Positions 34,039 through 43,407 of a DNA stretch of 64,000 nt are shown here, piece after piece (within the stretch, counting starts at the first letter, position 1; the number at the start of each line of letters is the position of its first letter). The translations under genes were made by a program, and so were the position numbers. The stretch is taken from NCBI RefSeq assembly GCF_022397955.1, contig NZ_JAKEUQ010000007.1, positions 27,927 to 91,926 on the forward strand, given 5' to 3'. The DNA comes from Vibrio sp. Isolate32 (GTDB lineage: Bacteria; Pseudomonadota; Gammaproteobacteria; Enterobacterales; Vibrionaceae). Under the pieces are notes generated by a model that saw only the letters and a list, made by a program, of their open reading frames with translations, had not been told where the DNA came from and did no database searches.

Positions 34039-34363
34039 TTAACATGTATTGGATTTAGTGAAAGCGATCAGCACAAAAACAATGAAGTGCCTCGAAATTT
34101 ATCTTGGAGTATTTCAGGAATTTTCAGTGGGGAACGCGAACAATAAAGGAGGAAAGTGAGAGTTGGATCAAACCCCATTTCTTATGGGGAATTTTTTAAA
34201 TGTAATTGCAGAAAATGGCTTTGGCAAAGTTTAAATTAGCTATTTATTAATTGGCTTTATGAAGCGTCGGAATCATCACATTTCAGCGCAGAATTTCTTA
34301 ACAAGCGAAATAGCATTTGCTACAGATTACCTGTCCATTACATGGTGCTTTTCGGAGGAAAAC
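34039..34363 (+). other. Leader region with hairpin and a candidate 23-codon ORF
   Basis: This 325-bp gap holds AAGGAGG at about 34146-34152. A TTG-initiated frame (34163-34234) follows, encoding MDQTPFLMGNFLNVIAEN and GFGKV. The frame spans a hairpin, CCCCAT (34173-34178) with ATGGGG (34184-34189), followed by AATTTTTTAA. It may be a leader peptide plus attenuator or terminator ahead of the small gene at 34364, or simply the end of a short RNA. Nothing else was recognised. Confidence 0.3.
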
Positions 34364-34558
34364 ATGTCCATTAATTCTATCAACCATGATGAAATGACAA
34401 ACATTGCAAACAAGTGGGATGCTGAAGAAGAAGTATCTTTCAAACCAGAAAAGAAAATGAAGTCCGCTGAAGCTCGTCGTCGTATCGAGGCTCTAAAAGA
34501 AATTAGAGAAAGCGGTTTGAGTCTGGAAGAAGCGAGGGAGCTGGGTCTGATTCACTAA
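34364..34558 (+). CDS. Small charged protein, PA3496-like
   Basis: A 64-residue protein beginning MSINSINHDEMTNIANKWDA. The frame extends upstream to 34259, but the ATG at 34364 has GGAGG five bases before it, which decides the start. The C-terminal half (KSAEARRRIEALKEIRESGL, SLEEARELGLIH) is a charged helix resembling the small PA3496 family. No signal peptide or membrane segment is present. It is a single gene with its own terminator. Function unknown. Confidence 0.7.
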   Translation: MSINSINHDEMTNIANKWDAEEEVSFKPEKKMKSAEARRRIEALKEIRESGLSLEEARELGLIH

Positions 34559-34578
34559 TATCCCCGATTGCATTTAAT

Positions 34579-34602
34579 AGGGTGGCTCAGTGCCACCCTT
34601 TG
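34579..34602 (+). terminator. Intrinsic terminator after the small PA3496-like gene
   Basis: AGGGTGGC (34579-34586) pairs with GCCACCCT (34592-34599) around a 5-nt loop, followed by a short T-run (TTGATTT). Confidence 0.82.
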
Positions 34603-34821
34603 ATTTATAAGTACTTTGTTCATTTCTCTCTCGATTCTCATCCGCAATTTTACCTTCTAGGCTCACTGCTCACTCACACAATTTTTCTCGGTGGCTTCTA
34701 CTTTTCGTTTAAAAGCAGGTTGACTACATAATCTTGAACCAAGTTGTTTGACAGTGAAATGTGGAGCCACTAATTTTAAAGGCAAAACAAGAAATGTGAT
34801 GTCGTTGGTAAGGAGAAGGCT

Positions 34822-35307
34822 ATGTCGAACTCTGTGGCTCAAGCTGAAGAATTGTTGTTTTATGAACCAGAAGATCAGAACGGATACCTTTCAAATTTTG
34901 CCGCTTGCCCGATCAAGGTGGATGGTCAAGTGTGGGCAACCAGTGAGCACTATTATCAGGCGATGAAGTTTTGTTCACCGTCGCTGAGAAACATGATTCT
35001 TGAAGCTTGCACACCTGCTGAAGCATTCTCATTAAGCCGACAATACGAAGAGCAGGTTCGAGAGGACTGGTACGATATTCGTGTTGAGGTGATGCGATTT
35101 ATTGTGACCGAGAAATTCACACAGAATCCGCAATTTGCTTTGTTTTTAACGAGCACGGGTGATTCGGTGATCAAAGAGCACTCTCATAAAGACCATTTTT
35201 GGGGTGATGGGGGAGATGGAACTGGTGAAAATCATTTAGGAAAAATTTTGATGGCAGTGCGCCAACAACTTCGTAGTCAGCAACTGCACTTGATCACGTC
35301 ACATTAA
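34822..35307 (+). CDS. NADAR-domain protein (YbiA-like N-glycosidase)
   Basis: A 161-residue single-domain NADAR protein. Family motifs are NGYLSNFAACPIKVDGQVW, TSEHYYQAMKF and HFWGDGGDGTGENHLGKILM. Characterised relatives such as E. coli YbiA hydrolyse the N-glycosidic bond of early riboflavin-pathway intermediates; others act on ADP-ribosylated nucleic acid or proteins. AAGGAG precedes the ATG. It stands alone, bounded by a terminator, with no toxin-antitoxin or phage genes beside it. Housekeeping metabolite repair is the simplest reading. Confidence 0.88.
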   Translation: MSNSVAQAEELLFYEPEDQNGYLSNFAACPIKVDGQVWATSEHYYQAMKFCSPSLRNMILEACTPAEAFSLSRQYEEQVREDWYDIRVEVMRFIVTEKFTQNPQFALFLTSTGDSVIKEHSHKDHFWGDGGDGTGENHLGKILMAVRQQLRSQQLHLITSH

Positions 35308-35317
35308 GTACACATTA

Positions 35318-35365
35318 AAAAGGTCGCTCTGTTTAGCTCGTACGCTAAATGCAGAGCGGCCTTTT
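35318..35365. terminator. Long hairpin terminator between convergent genes
   Basis: AAAAGGTCGCTCTG (35318-35331) pairs with CAGAGCGGCCTTTT (35352-35365) with one G-T/mismatch; an inner TTTAGC/GCTAAA extends it. A/T runs on both sides make it bidirectional between the NADAR gene and the binding-protein gene. Confidence 0.85.
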
Positions 35366-35433
35366 AGGTTTCTATAATTCCAGGTATCTGAGGTCGCTAT
35401 AGTACATTACCGATTCATAGAGTGACGCTAGCA

Positions 35434-36192
35434 CTATAAGTAACTTTGGACAATGTCATCAAGTTGACCATCGTCTTTCATTTGGCCTAAACGTTGGTTA
35501 ATAAAAGTCTCGAGCTTGGGGTCCATTTCCGGATCGAAAGCCAAATGAATCGGGTAGTTATAGATGACTGAACCAAAGTCCTGCATTTGGTAATCATCGA
35601 TATTGAGTTTCTGTTGGTTTAGGTTGTATTTGATTCGAGACTCCATCTCTACAAAAACAATGTTACCTGGCGCACGGTTTATGACGCGAAAGGCTGCGTT
35701 GTAATCTTTAACTCGGATCTCATTGAGCTTACCTTGTTGTATGTAAGGCTCTAGGTTTGGGTATTCAAATCCCACCAGCAATACCACTGCCTTGCCATCT
35801 AAATCGTCAATCGTATTAAACTCGAACGGCTTTTTACCGCTACTCAACAATACGTGTTTTACATTGTAAATTGGCTCTTCAGATAGGTTTACTGATTGTA
35901 TGTTTCCCCAGCTAGGGCTGCCGTAGGTAACCCAATTTGGGTTCTCTCTCGCATCTAGCTTGTCAATCATTCGATTAAAAGGGTAGGTATGGTAGTTAAT
36001 CTCGTACTGGCTATCGTCAAACACTGCTTCAACAATATCAGAAACGATTCCTCTGTGGGATGACCCGTCAGTTTCGATCTGAAAAGGTTGCGCTTGGCTC
36101 GCAATAATGTAGTAGTGAAGAGGCTCGCTTGAGAAAGCGTAACTGCTTGAAAACAAACTGACTATGGATGCAACGATAAGATGTTTTTTCAT
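35434..36192 (-). CDS. Periplasmic solute-binding-like protein (family 3)
   Basis: A 252-residue precursor with a signal peptide (MKKHLIVASIVSLFSSSYAF) and a family-3 periplasmic binding fold (HRGIVSDIVEAVFDDSQYEI, FNRMIDKLDARENPNWVTYG, AVVLLVGFEYPNLEPYIQQG). Proteins of this type either feed ABC importers or act as co-sensors. No transporter genes are adjacent. A hybrid histidine kinase is transcribed divergently 88 bp away, so a sensory role is plausible. The gene contains a perfect parS2 site at 35858-35870 within coding sequence. Confidence 0.82.
   Translation of the reverse strand: MKKHLIVASIVSLFSSSYAFSSEPLHYYIIASQAQPFQIETDGSSHRGIVSDIVEAVFDDSQYEINYHTYPFNRMIDKLDARENPNWVTYGSPSWGNIQSVNLSEEPIYNVKHVLLSSGKKPFEFNTIDDLDGKAVVLLVGFEYPNLEPYIQQGKLNEIRVKDYNAAFRVINRAPGNIVFVEMESRIKYNLNQQKLNIDDYQMQDFGSVIYNYPIHLAFDPEMDPKLETFINQRLGQMKDDGQLDDIVQSYL
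35858..35870. other. parS2: parS2 site inside a coding gene
   Basis: TTTACATTGTAAA is a perfect parS2 consensus located in the binding-protein gene, about 6.5 kb to the right of the origin, on the opposite side from the other sites. Confidence 0.85.
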
Positions 36193-36280
36193 AACCTTCC
36201 CTAGTTATTTGATGAATGACTACTACTATACTAGTTGAGTAATTGTAGTTTACTAAGATAACAACATCGGTAATTTTTAT

Positions 36281-38671
36281 ATGGTGAAAAAAGGAAAACG
36301 CTATATTGGACTCTCTCGACAGTTGATCGGGGCCATCATTGCTATCAGTACCTTATTCACAGTTATTGTGACAGGTCTGGGGTTGTATTTGGAGTACCAA
36401 AATCGAGTTTCTTTTATCAGTTCTCAGATAGAACAGGTTAAAGCTGGTTACCTCTCTGGCTTAACGTCAAGCCTATGGGTTGAAGATCGAGCTCAGTTGT
36501 TTGTGCAAGCAGAGGGCATCTCCCGTCTTCCTTCGGTCAGTTATCTCCTCATTGAAAGCCCTGATGAAAAAATCTTAGAGCTCGGCAGCTCTACGACTGG
36601 GCAGTCATATTCTCAGTCATGGGAAATGGTGTATCAGATGGGGGGGAAAGACTTCTCACTTGCCACCCTCACGGTGCAATCCGATTTAAGTATGATCCTC
36701 AATGACTTCGAAGAGCGAGTGCTGTTGTTACTTGCTTTTGAAGCCGTGAAAATCTTTTTGTTGTCTTTGGTCTCTTTGGCCATTGTTTATCGTTTGGTCG
36801 TCAAACGCTTAATGACTATGTCATCTCAGATAAACGAGCAGCAAGTTGAAGACAATAACCCCCGTTTTTTAACGCCAACCGACTCTACTTATAAAGATGA
36901 AATATCGACGCTAGAAAACAGCTATAACCAATCAATTGAACGTATTCGTCAACAGTATCAAGAGTTGATTAAAGCCAAAGAGACGGCTGAAGTTGCTAAC
37001 CTCAACAAGAGTGAATTTTTGGCTAATATGAGCCACGAAATCCGCACTCCAATGAATGGGATTATAGGAATTTCGTCTCTGCTCTCAGAAATGAATATGC
37101 CGAAAGAGCAAAAAGAGTACATCAACATGCTCAATACCTCTTCGCTAACTCTTCTAGACCTAATTAATGACATCTTGGATTATTCGAAAATTGAAGCGGG
37201 ACGCTTAGAGCTTCAACAAGAGCCTATGAAAATGATGGGTATTGCAGCCGATGTTGAATCGACCTTCAGAGTGAAAGCCGAGCATAAAGGGCTTCGATTC
37301 CAACTATTGATTGATCCCAAGATTCCAACCATGGTGATTGGTGATGGAACCCAACTCAGACAAGTGCTCAATAATTTAGTCGGTAATGCCATTAAATTTA
37401 CCGAGCGAGGTCATGTGACGCTTTCTCTTCGCTTAGAGAAAGTGATCGAGCCTGAGCACAAGTTGCGAGTTCGATTTGAAGTTGCCGACAGCGGTATTGG
37501 TATCGCGGAAGACAAACAAAAATCGGTATTTGATAAGTTTCAGCAGGCGGATGGCAGCACCACGCGCATATACGGCGGTACCGGATTGGGGCTGACCATA
37601 TGCGATAAGATTGTGACCTTAATGGGCAGCAAGCTTGAGCTAACCAGTGTTGAAGGCAAGGGGAGTACCTTTTGCTTTGTGGCTGACTTTGATCCGTGTT
37701 TGGAAATCGACGAGAATAATATCGATTTTAATAAGGTCTCGGTGTTGCTGGTGGATGATAGCCAACTGAACATGCGTATTACATCGGCACAGCTACAATC
37801 GTTTGGTGTGTCCTCTACATGCTGTGAAACCGCAACCCAAGCGTTAGATCTCGTTTCAGAGTCTGTCGAAAACGCTTCGCCTTATGACTTAGTGTTGATT
37901 GATAAAGTGATGCCTTCCATCGATGGGTTCCAGCTTGCAAGAAACCTGATCGAGCGGTTCGGCAAAGCTTGCCCTAAGCTTGTCATGATCTCTGCTGATC
38001 CACGTAAGCAAGACGAAATACATGCTAAGCAAGTGGGTTTTATTGCCTACATTGCTCGCCCATATCAAGATAACCAGCTTAAATGGACCATCAGTGAGGT
38101 ATTAGCGAGATCGGCGGACACCTCGACTTTCACCTATCCAAACCGAGGTGAAGTCGCGTTTAAGGACAATGAGCCTGTACCAACCACTAAACCAGCGGTG
38201 GTGGCGAAAGAGAGCGTAAAGGCTGAAGAGTCTAAGCCTCAAACTGAAACCTCGTTATTTAGCGGTAAAGTACTGGTGGTTGAAGACTCTAGAGTCAACC
38301 AGCAGGTTGCCAAGATGATGCTTAAGAAGCTTGGCTTTGAGGTAGACATTGCCGATAACGGTAAAGTGGGAGTCGAAAAGTTTAAGCATAATGAGTATCA
38401 GATGATCTTTATGGATTGTCAGATGCCTGTGCTCGATGGCTTTGAAGCGACAAAACAGATTAGAGCACTCGAAGAAGGGACGTCGAAACATATTCCTATC
38501 GTGGCGCTGACAGCCAACGTAGTGCTGAAAGATAAGCACTTATGCTTTGATGTGGGTATGGACGAGTTTCTACCTAAACCTGTTAACCAAGGTACACTGA
38601 GAGAAGTCGTGGCGAGTTTTTTGTCTGGCAAGCGCGAACTGACAGGAGAAGGTGAGCAGAAGATTATTTAG
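36281..38671 (+). CDS. Hybrid sensor histidine kinase with two receiver domains
   Basis: A 796-residue membrane sensor. The first transmembrane helix is near residues 14-35, followed by a periplasmic region to about 145, a second helix near 147-172, and a HAMP/coiled linker. The HisKA domain has its phospho-His in [18 protein letters not shown] (near 250). The HATPase domain has [28 protein letters not shown] and [13 protein letters not shown]. Two receiver domains follow: Asp in [14 protein letters not shown] and in [16 protein letters not shown]. There is no C-terminal HPt domain, so phosphate must pass to a separate HPt protein. The adjacent divergent binding protein is a candidate ligand-presenting partner. 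The signal is unknown. Confidence 0.9.
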   Translation: MVKKGKRYIGLSRQLIGAIIAISTLFTVIVTGLGLYLEYQNRVSFISSQIEQVKAGYLSGLTSSLWVEDRAQLFVQAEGISRLPSVSYLLIESPDEKILELGSSTTGQSYSQSWEMVYQMGGKDFSLATLTVQSDLSMILNDFEERVLLLLAFEAVKIFLLSLVSLAIVYRLVVKRLMTMSSQINEQQVEDNNPRFLTPTDSTYKDEISTLENSYNQSIERIRQQYQELIKAKETAEVANLNKSEFLANMSHEIRTPMNGIIGISSLLSEMNMPKEQKEYINMLNTSSLTLLDLINDILDYSKIEAGRLELQQEPMKMMGIAADVESTFRVKAEHKGLRFQLLIDPKIPTMVIGDGTQLRQVLNNLVGNAIKFTERGHVTLSLRLEKVIEPEHKLRVRFEVADSGIGIAEDKQKSVFDKFQQADGSTTRIYGGTGLGLTICDKIVTLMGSKLELTSVEGKGSTFCFVADFDPCLEIDENNIDFNKVSVLLVDDSQLNMRITSAQLQSFGVSSTCCETATQALDLVSESVENASPYDLVLIDKVMPSIDGFQLARNLIERFGKACPKLVMISADPRKQDEIHAKQVGFIAYIARPYQDNQLKWTISEVLARSADTSTFTYPNRGEVAFKDNEPVPTTKPAVVAKESVKAEESKPQTETSLFSGKVLVVEDSRVNQQVAKMMLKKLGFEVDIADNGKVGVEKFKHNEYQMIFMDCQMPVLDGFEATKQIRALEEGTSKHIPIVALTANVVLKDKHLCFDVGMDEFLPKPVNQGTLREVVASFLSGKRELTGEGEQKII

Positions 38672-38704
38672 TCGGTGCACCATTAAACCTCATCGTAAAA
38701 ACCC

Positions 38705-38735
38705 AAAACTCCTACCTAATCCGCCGGAGTTTTTG
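38705..38735. terminator. Terminator between the hybrid kinase and the GntR gene
   Basis: AAAACTCC (38705-38712) pairs with GGAGTTTT (38726-38733), with T residues after and A residues before. It serves the two convergent genes. Confidence 0.78.
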
Positions 38736-38770
38736 TATAAGTGGGGTTACCTATCTTTATGGATGCGGCA

Positions 38771-39499
38771 CTAGCCAATGCTATCAATGTGGATCACTAC
38801 TGAGTCTGGTCGCCAGTATTCCAATTCGCAGTCCATTAGCTCGCCATCTTGCTTGTAGTTCACACGGCAGATCTTCAACACCGGTTGACCCTCAGTCAAA
38901 TTTAGCGCCTTAGCGACATAGGCTGGGGCTGAAGTGGGAATAACATCAAAGCGCGAACGTTTGGTTTCATAGCCATACTTCTCTCTATAAATACCAGTCA
39001 GCGACATGGTGAGGTTTTCCGACAATATTTTTTCAAACAGGGGGGCTTTCAATACGTTTTCAACGAACAGCACCGCTCTGCCATCAATAAAGCGTAATCG
39101 CTCGATCACGTGTATTGGCGTTATCTGTTCTATTTCTAATGCTTTGGCGTAATCGCCTGCCGCCATCTCTGTGCGAGTGCTCAGTAGCCGTGTTTCTGCT
39201 ATGCGGTCTTGTTCGCGAATCATTTGATGGAAGTGAGAACGAGACAGTGGGTTGTAGCGAATACGTTCGGGTGACACATACCATCCTCGGCGCTCCTCTC
39301 GGTATATCAGACCTTCAGTTTCTAACGACACCAATGCATCTTTGAGCGTGATTCTAGTGGTGGAAAACAGTTCGCTGAGCTCTCGTTCGGATGGCAGTTT
39401 TTGCCCCTCGGTGAATATACCTGATTGAAGTTGTTCTCTAATGCTCGCCTTAATTCTACCTAGCTGTGTCCCTGATTGCGCTGTTGCCAATATTCTCAT
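38771..39499 (-). CDS. GntR/HutC-family repressor of the adjacent importer operon
   Basis: A 242-residue regulator. The N-terminal GntR winged helix (ASIREQLQSGIFTEGQKLPS, ERELSELFSTTRITLKDALV) is followed by a UTRA ligand-binding domain (VIERLRFIDGRAVLFVENVL, LKICRVNYKQDGELMDCELE). Phosphonate- and organophosphate-responsive regulators such as PhnF/PhnR belong to this class. The frame extends to an ATG at 39544. I prefer 39499 because an operator-like sequence sits exactly upstream of it (39500-39514) and is repeated before the divergent importer operon. This arrangement predicts autorepression and control of the operon. No good Shine-Dalgarno is visible before either start. Confidence 0.85.
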   Translation of the reverse strand: MRILATAQSGTQLGRIKASIREQLQSGIFTEGQKLPSERELSELFSTTRITLKDALVSLETEGLIYREERRGWYVSPERIRYNPLSRSHFHQMIREQDRIAETRLLSTRTEMAAGDYAKALEIEQITPIHVIERLRFIDGRAVLFVENVLKAPLFEKILSENLTMSLTGIYREKYGYETKRSRFDVIPTSAPAYVAKALNLTEGQPVLKICRVNYKQDGELMDCELEYWRPDSVVIHIDSIG

Positions 39500-39514
39500 T
39501 ACTGATCTAGTCCA
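39500..39514. promoter_or_regulatory. Candidate GntR operator (regulator side)
   Basis: TACTGATCTAGTCCA contains a CTAG-centred imperfect palindrome (TGATCTAGTCCA) like the TGGTCTAGACCA class bound by GntR/UTRA regulators. It shares 14 of 15 bases with the site at 39682-39696. Confidence 0.65.
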
Positions 39515-39681
39515 TAAGTTCGTGTGCTCAATAAGGTAAACCATGCAGTTAACAGGAATATGACAGTAAACAAGGGCTTACTGTCATATGAGTGAAATAT
39601 AACTGCCATGTAAATGCATCTGAACTGTCAAATAAGTTGCGCGAAAGCGTCACACTCTGGCGATAGCATACAAAACGAACT

Positions 39682-39696
39682 TACTGACCTAGTCCA
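39682..39696. promoter_or_regulatory. Candidate GntR operator (operon side)
   Basis: TACTGACCTAGTCCA differs at one base from the site at 39500-39514. It lies 15 bp before the start codon of the binding-protein gene, where a repressor would block transcription or early elongation. Confidence 0.65.
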
Positions 39697-39710
39697 GAGG
39701 GATAGAGACA

Positions 39711-40814
39711 ATGAAAACTTTGCTTAGCCGTTCAACTGTATCGCCAGCCAAACTGAGAGGTTTACCTGCAAAACTGTTAGGCGCAACGCTCATAACGGCA
39801 ACACTTTCAATGCCAGCGATGGCGAAGGATGCCGATCTTGAGTCACTGATTGAAGCTGCTCAAAAAGAGGGTGCGGTTTACAGTGTGGGCATGCCAGACA
39901 GTTGGGCAAACTGGAAAGGCACATGGGCTGATCTGAAAGCGAACTACGGTTTGAAGCATCAGGATACTGACATGAGCTCTGCACAAGAGATCTCGAAATT
40001 TGAAGCAGAGAAAAGAAACGCAACCGCAGATATCGGTGACGTTGGCTTCGCCTTTGCTCGTGTTGCGGTGAAGAAAGACGTGACTCAGCCATACAAGCCA
40101 AGTACTTGGAATGATATTCCGGACTGGGCGAAAGACAAAGATGGTCACTGGGCTCTGGCTTATACGGGCACTATCTCGTTTATCTCAAACAACAACCTTG
40201 TTAAAGACGCACCCAAATCTTGGAGTGACCTACTAGAAGGCGATTACAAAGTCACTGTTGGTGACGTAGGTGTCGCAGCACAAGCAAACAACGCGATTCT
40301 AGCTGCAGCATTTGCGAATGGCGGTGATGAGTCGAACCTAAAACCGGCGATTAAATTCTTTGGTGAGCTAGCGAAGCAAGGCCGTCTATCTTACACAGAT
40401 CCAAGCATTGCGAACCTTGAAAAAGGTGAAGTGGAAGTCGCGATCATGTGGGATTTCAATGCACTGAACTACCGCGACAAGATTGATCGTGAGCGCTTCA
40501 CTGTAAACATCCCACAAGATGGCTCAGTGATCTCTGGTTACACCACCATCATCAACAAATACGCGAAGAACCCGAATGCGGCGAAGCTGGCTCGTGAATA
40601 CATCTTCAGTGACCAAGGCCAGATCAACCTAGCAGAAGGTTACGCGCGCCCAATCCGTAGCAACGTTACGCTTCCTCAATCAGTACAAGACAAGCTGATC
40701 TCGAACGAGCAATACAGCAACGTTCACCCAGTCACTGATTTCTCAGCATGGGAAAAATCAGCACGCCGACTGCCGCGTCAATGGCAAGAAAGTGTCTTGA
40801 TTCATCAGCAGTAA
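39711..40814 (+). CDS. ABC importer periplasmic binding protein (family 1)
   Basis: A 367-residue precursor with a long positively charged N-terminus and signal peptide (hydrophobic stretch LLGATLITATLSMPAMA). The binding fold is of the Fe3+/polyamine/2-aminoethylphosphonate class (AQKEGAVYSVGMPDSWANWK, EISKFEAEKRNATADIGDVG, GEVEVAIMWDFNALNYRDKI, ISGYTTIINKYAKNPNAAKL). It is the first gene of a six-gene operon with two permeases, an ATPase and two hydrolases. The substrate is not determinable from sequence. The hydrolase partners and GntR regulator suggest an organophosphate or phosphonate. Confidence 0.88.
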   Translation: MKTLLSRSTVSPAKLRGLPAKLLGATLITATLSMPAMAKDADLESLIEAAQKEGAVYSVGMPDSWANWKGTWADLKANYGLKHQDTDMSSAQEISKFEAEKRNATADIGDVGFAFARVAVKKDVTQPYKPSTWNDIPDWAKDKDGHWALAYTGTISFISNNNLVKDAPKSWSDLLEGDYKVTVGDVGVAAQANNAILAAAFANGGDESNLKPAIKFFGELAKQGRLSYTDPSIANLEKGEVEVAIMWDFNALNYRDKIDRERFTVNIPQDGSVISGYTTIINKYAKNPNAAKLAREYIFSDQGQINLAEGYARPIRSNVTLPQSVQDKLISNEQYSNVHPVTDFSAWEKSARRLPRQWQESVLIHQQ

Positions 40815-40847
40815 TCCATATTCAAAACAAGCAACAGAGAATAGACC

Positions 40848-41732
40848 ATGAGCAATAAGGTTATCCTTGTTGTTCTAGATGGACTGAATTATCAGGTAGC
40901 CCGTGATTGCATGGGCTACCTGAACGGTCTTCTAGAACTGAGCGATATGCATGAAAAACAGGGCGATTTGCATAACAAGCAGGGCGACTCGCTAAACGTG
41001 AGCGCGCAAAAAAACAAGCTTCGCGCCACACTTTACGCAATGCAGTGTGAGTTGCCGTCCATGTCACGTCCACTGTATGAATGCATCTTTACCGGAGTTC
41101 GCCCCGTTGAGAGTGGTATCGTTAACAACCAAATCGTGCGTTTATCGAATCACGAATCGATTTTTAGCTTGGCCAAATCGCAGGGCAAAGTGACGGCTGC
41201 CGCGGCGTATCACTGGGTGAGTGAGCTGTATAATCGAGCGCCATTTGATGCGGTGCGTGACCGCTTTACCAACGACGAAACCATGAACATTCAACATGGC
41301 TGTTTCTATCATTGGGATCATTACCCAGATGAAGCCTTGTTCTTGGATGCTGAGCACTTGCGTGTCACTCATCAGCCGGATTTCTTACTGATTCACCCAA
41401 TGAACATTGATGACATGGGACACAAGCATGGGTTGGATTCTCGCCAATACCGCAACAGTGCACGTGGCGCAGATATCTACCTGTCGAACTACCTTGAGAA
41501 ATGGGTGGACGATGGTTATCAGGTGATCATCACCAGTGACCACGGCATGAATAATGACTTATCACACGGTGGCATTCTTCCTGAAGAACGTGAAGTTCCA
41601 TTCTTTGTGATTGGCGATAAGTTCACACACCAAGCCTGTTCAGTTAAACAGACTGACATCTGCGGCAGCGTGTGTCAGCTACTCAACCTTGAACACGATA
41701 AATCTTACACTCAGGAATTGTTGGCCTTATGA
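40848..41732 (+). CDS. Cytoplasmic alkaline-phosphatase-superfamily hydrolase
   Basis: A 294-residue enzyme of the nucleotide pyrophosphatase/phosphodiesterase branch. Probable metal ligands and nucleophile are Asp in VILVVLDGLNYQ, Ser in LPSMSRPLYECIFTG, Asp/His in IDDMGHKHGLDS, Asp-His in IITSDHGMNND, and His in LSHGGILPEE. No signal peptide is present, so it should act in the cytoplasm on imported substrate. It lies 33 bp after the binding-protein gene and overlaps the first permease by 4 bp, making co-translation likely. It may cleave a phosphodiester or phosphonate ester, with the HAD enzyme at the end of the operon finishing the job. The family does not give the exact reaction. Confidence 0.85.
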   Translation: MSNKVILVVLDGLNYQVARDCMGYLNGLLELSDMHEKQGDLHNKQGDSLNVSAQKNKLRATLYAMQCELPSMSRPLYECIFTGVRPVESGIVNNQIVRLSNHESIFSLAKSQGKVTAAAAYHWVSELYNRAPFDAVRDRFTNDETMNIQHGCFYHWDHYPDEALFLDAEHLRVTHQPDFLLIHPMNIDDMGHKHGLDSRQYRNSARGADIYLSNYLEKWVDDGYQVIITSDHGMNNDLSHGGILPEEREVPFFVIGDKFTHQACSVKQTDICGSVCQLLNLEHDKSYTQELLAL

Positions 41733-42622
41733 GCAGTTCTGTAATCACGCAGAGCGATGGCTCTGTCCTTAAACCTAAAACCAAATCTTGGTTCAAACGC
41801 TTCAAGCCCGCTTTGTGGCTTGCGCCTCTCGCCCTGTTTTTCTATCTGTTCCAACTGGCTCCTATGGTTTGGGTGTTGATCAACAGCTTCTTCTACGACG
41901 ATGAGCTTTCTTTAGAAAACTACTCTGAAGTCTTCGATTCAGCCTTCATGATGCAGGCCTTTGGCAACAGTTTATGGCTGTCGATTTGGTCGAGTATCTT
42001 TGGTTTGGCGATTGCGACTCTGCTCGTTTCTTCACTGCGCCGTGTCGACTCTAAAATCCGCGACGCAGTGATTGCTTTCACCAACATGAATAGCAATTTC
42101 TCTGGTGTGCCTCTGTCGTTCGCCTTCATCATCATATTAGGCACCAACGGAGCAATCACCTTATTGCTTAAGCAGTACGGATTGCTAGGGGACTTCGACT
42201 TGTACGGCAAGTGGGGTTTGCTAGCAATTTACATCTACTTCCAGATCCCATTGGCGGTGCTGTTGCTGTATCCAGGGTTTGATGCCCTTAGCGATGACTG
42301 GCAAGCCGCCTCAGCGCTGCTTGGTGCGAAAACCTGGCAATACTGGACCAAAGTTGCGCTTCCTGTGCTTTCCCCTGCTTTATTTGGCACCTTCATCATC
42401 TTGATTGCCAATGCGATTGGCGCCTATGCGAGCGTGTATGCGTTGACCTCGGGCAACTACAACGTGATTACGATTCGAATCGCGAGCTTGGTATCGGGCG
42501 ACTTGTTCCTAGAGCCAAACCTAGCCGCTGCAATTTCCGTGATTCTGATGGCGATGCTGGCCTTTATCACTGTGATTAACCAATGGCTGATCAGCAAAAG
42601 CTACGCAGGGAAGAGAAAGTAA
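41729..42622 (+). CDS. ABC importer permease 1
   Basis: A 297-residue inner-membrane permease with about six transmembrane helices (LAPLALFFYLFQLAPMVWVL near residues 30-50). The binding-protein-dependent transport signature, the EAA-like loop, reads DWQAASALLGAKTWQYWTKV. It belongs to the group annotated as putative 2-aminoethylphosphonate, iron or polyamine permeases. ATGA overlap with the upstream hydrolase gene and one-base overlap with permease 2 show tight operon structure. Confidence 0.9.
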   Translation: MSSSVITQSDGSVLKPKTKSWFKRFKPALWLAPLALFFYLFQLAPMVWVLINSFFYDDELSLENYSEVFDSAFMMQAFGNSLWLSIWSSIFGLAIATLLVSSLRRVDSKIRDAVIAFTNMNSNFSGVPLSFAFIIILGTNGAITLLLKQYGLLGDFDLYGKWGLLAIYIYFQIPLAVLLLYPGFDALSDDWQAASALLGAKTWQYWTKVALPVLSPALFGTFIILIANAIGAYASVYALTSGNYNVITIRIASLVSGDLFLEPNLAAAISVILMAMLAFITVINQWLISKSYAGKRK

Positions 42623-43407
42623 TGAACACCGCAAATACTCACTTTCATAAAACCGTGGTCTATTCGATCGTTGGCATCATGATGATCCCGATCTTAGCGA
42701 CCTTCATTTACTCGATCTCGTCGCGTTGGGGCGCCACGATCTTGCCTGATGGTTTTACTTTGGATTGGTACATCAATCTGCTGACGGATCCTCGCTTCTT
42801 ACAAGCCTTTGGTCGTTCACTGTTTATTTGTGTGGCAGCATTGTCATTAAGTGTGGTGTTGATTCTGCCTGCGATTTTCGTGGTGTTTTACTATTTCCCG
42901 AAACTCGACAAGGTCATGAATATCCTGATCTTATTACCGTTCGCGGTGCCACCAGTGGTGTCTTCGGTAGGCTTGCTTCAGCTGTATGCCGATAGCGAAA
43001 TCTCACTGATAGGCACGCCGTGGATTCTGATTGGTACTTACTTCACCATCGCGCTGCCATTCATGTATCGCGCGATTGCCAACAGCTTTGAAGCAATCAA
43101 CTTGCACGACTTGATGGACGCGGCTCACCTGCTCGGTGCAAGCACCACTAAGGCGTTCTTGTTGATTATTTTGCCAAACCTTAAAAAAGGCTTAATGGCA
43201 TCGCTGTTCTTATCGTTCTCGTTCCTACTAGGCGAGTTCGTGTTTGCCAACATCTTGGTTGGTACACGTTACGAGACACTGCAAATCTACCTATACAACA
43301 TGCGTCAAACCAGCGGTCACTTCACGTCAGCCCTTGCGATGACGTACTTCCTGTTTATTTTCTTACTGACTTGGTTGGCAAGTCGTTTCAGCCAAGGAAC
43401 CAAATAA
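42622..43407 (+). CDS. ABC importer permease 2
   Basis: A 261-residue permease, partner of the preceding one, with six predicted helices and the EAA loop DLMDAAHLLGASTTKAFLLI. An in-frame codon at 42583 extends it, but the ATG at 42622, in a TAATG overlap with the permease 1 stop and preceded by GGGAAGAG, is the natural start (MNTANTHFHKTVVYSIVG). A second TAATG overlap couples it to the ATPase gene. Confidence 0.9.
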   Translation: MNTANTHFHKTVVYSIVGIMMIPILATFIYSISSRWGATILPDGFTLDWYINLLTDPRFLQAFGRSLFICVAALSLSVVLILPAIFVVFYYFPKLDKVMNILILLPFAVPPVVSSVGLLQLYADSEISLIGTPWILIGTYFTIALPFMYRAIANSFEAINLHDLMDAAHLLGASTTKAFLLIILPNLKKGLMASLFLSFSFLLGEFVFANILVGTRYETLQIYLYNMRQTSGHFTSALAMTYFLFIFLLTWLASRFSQGTK

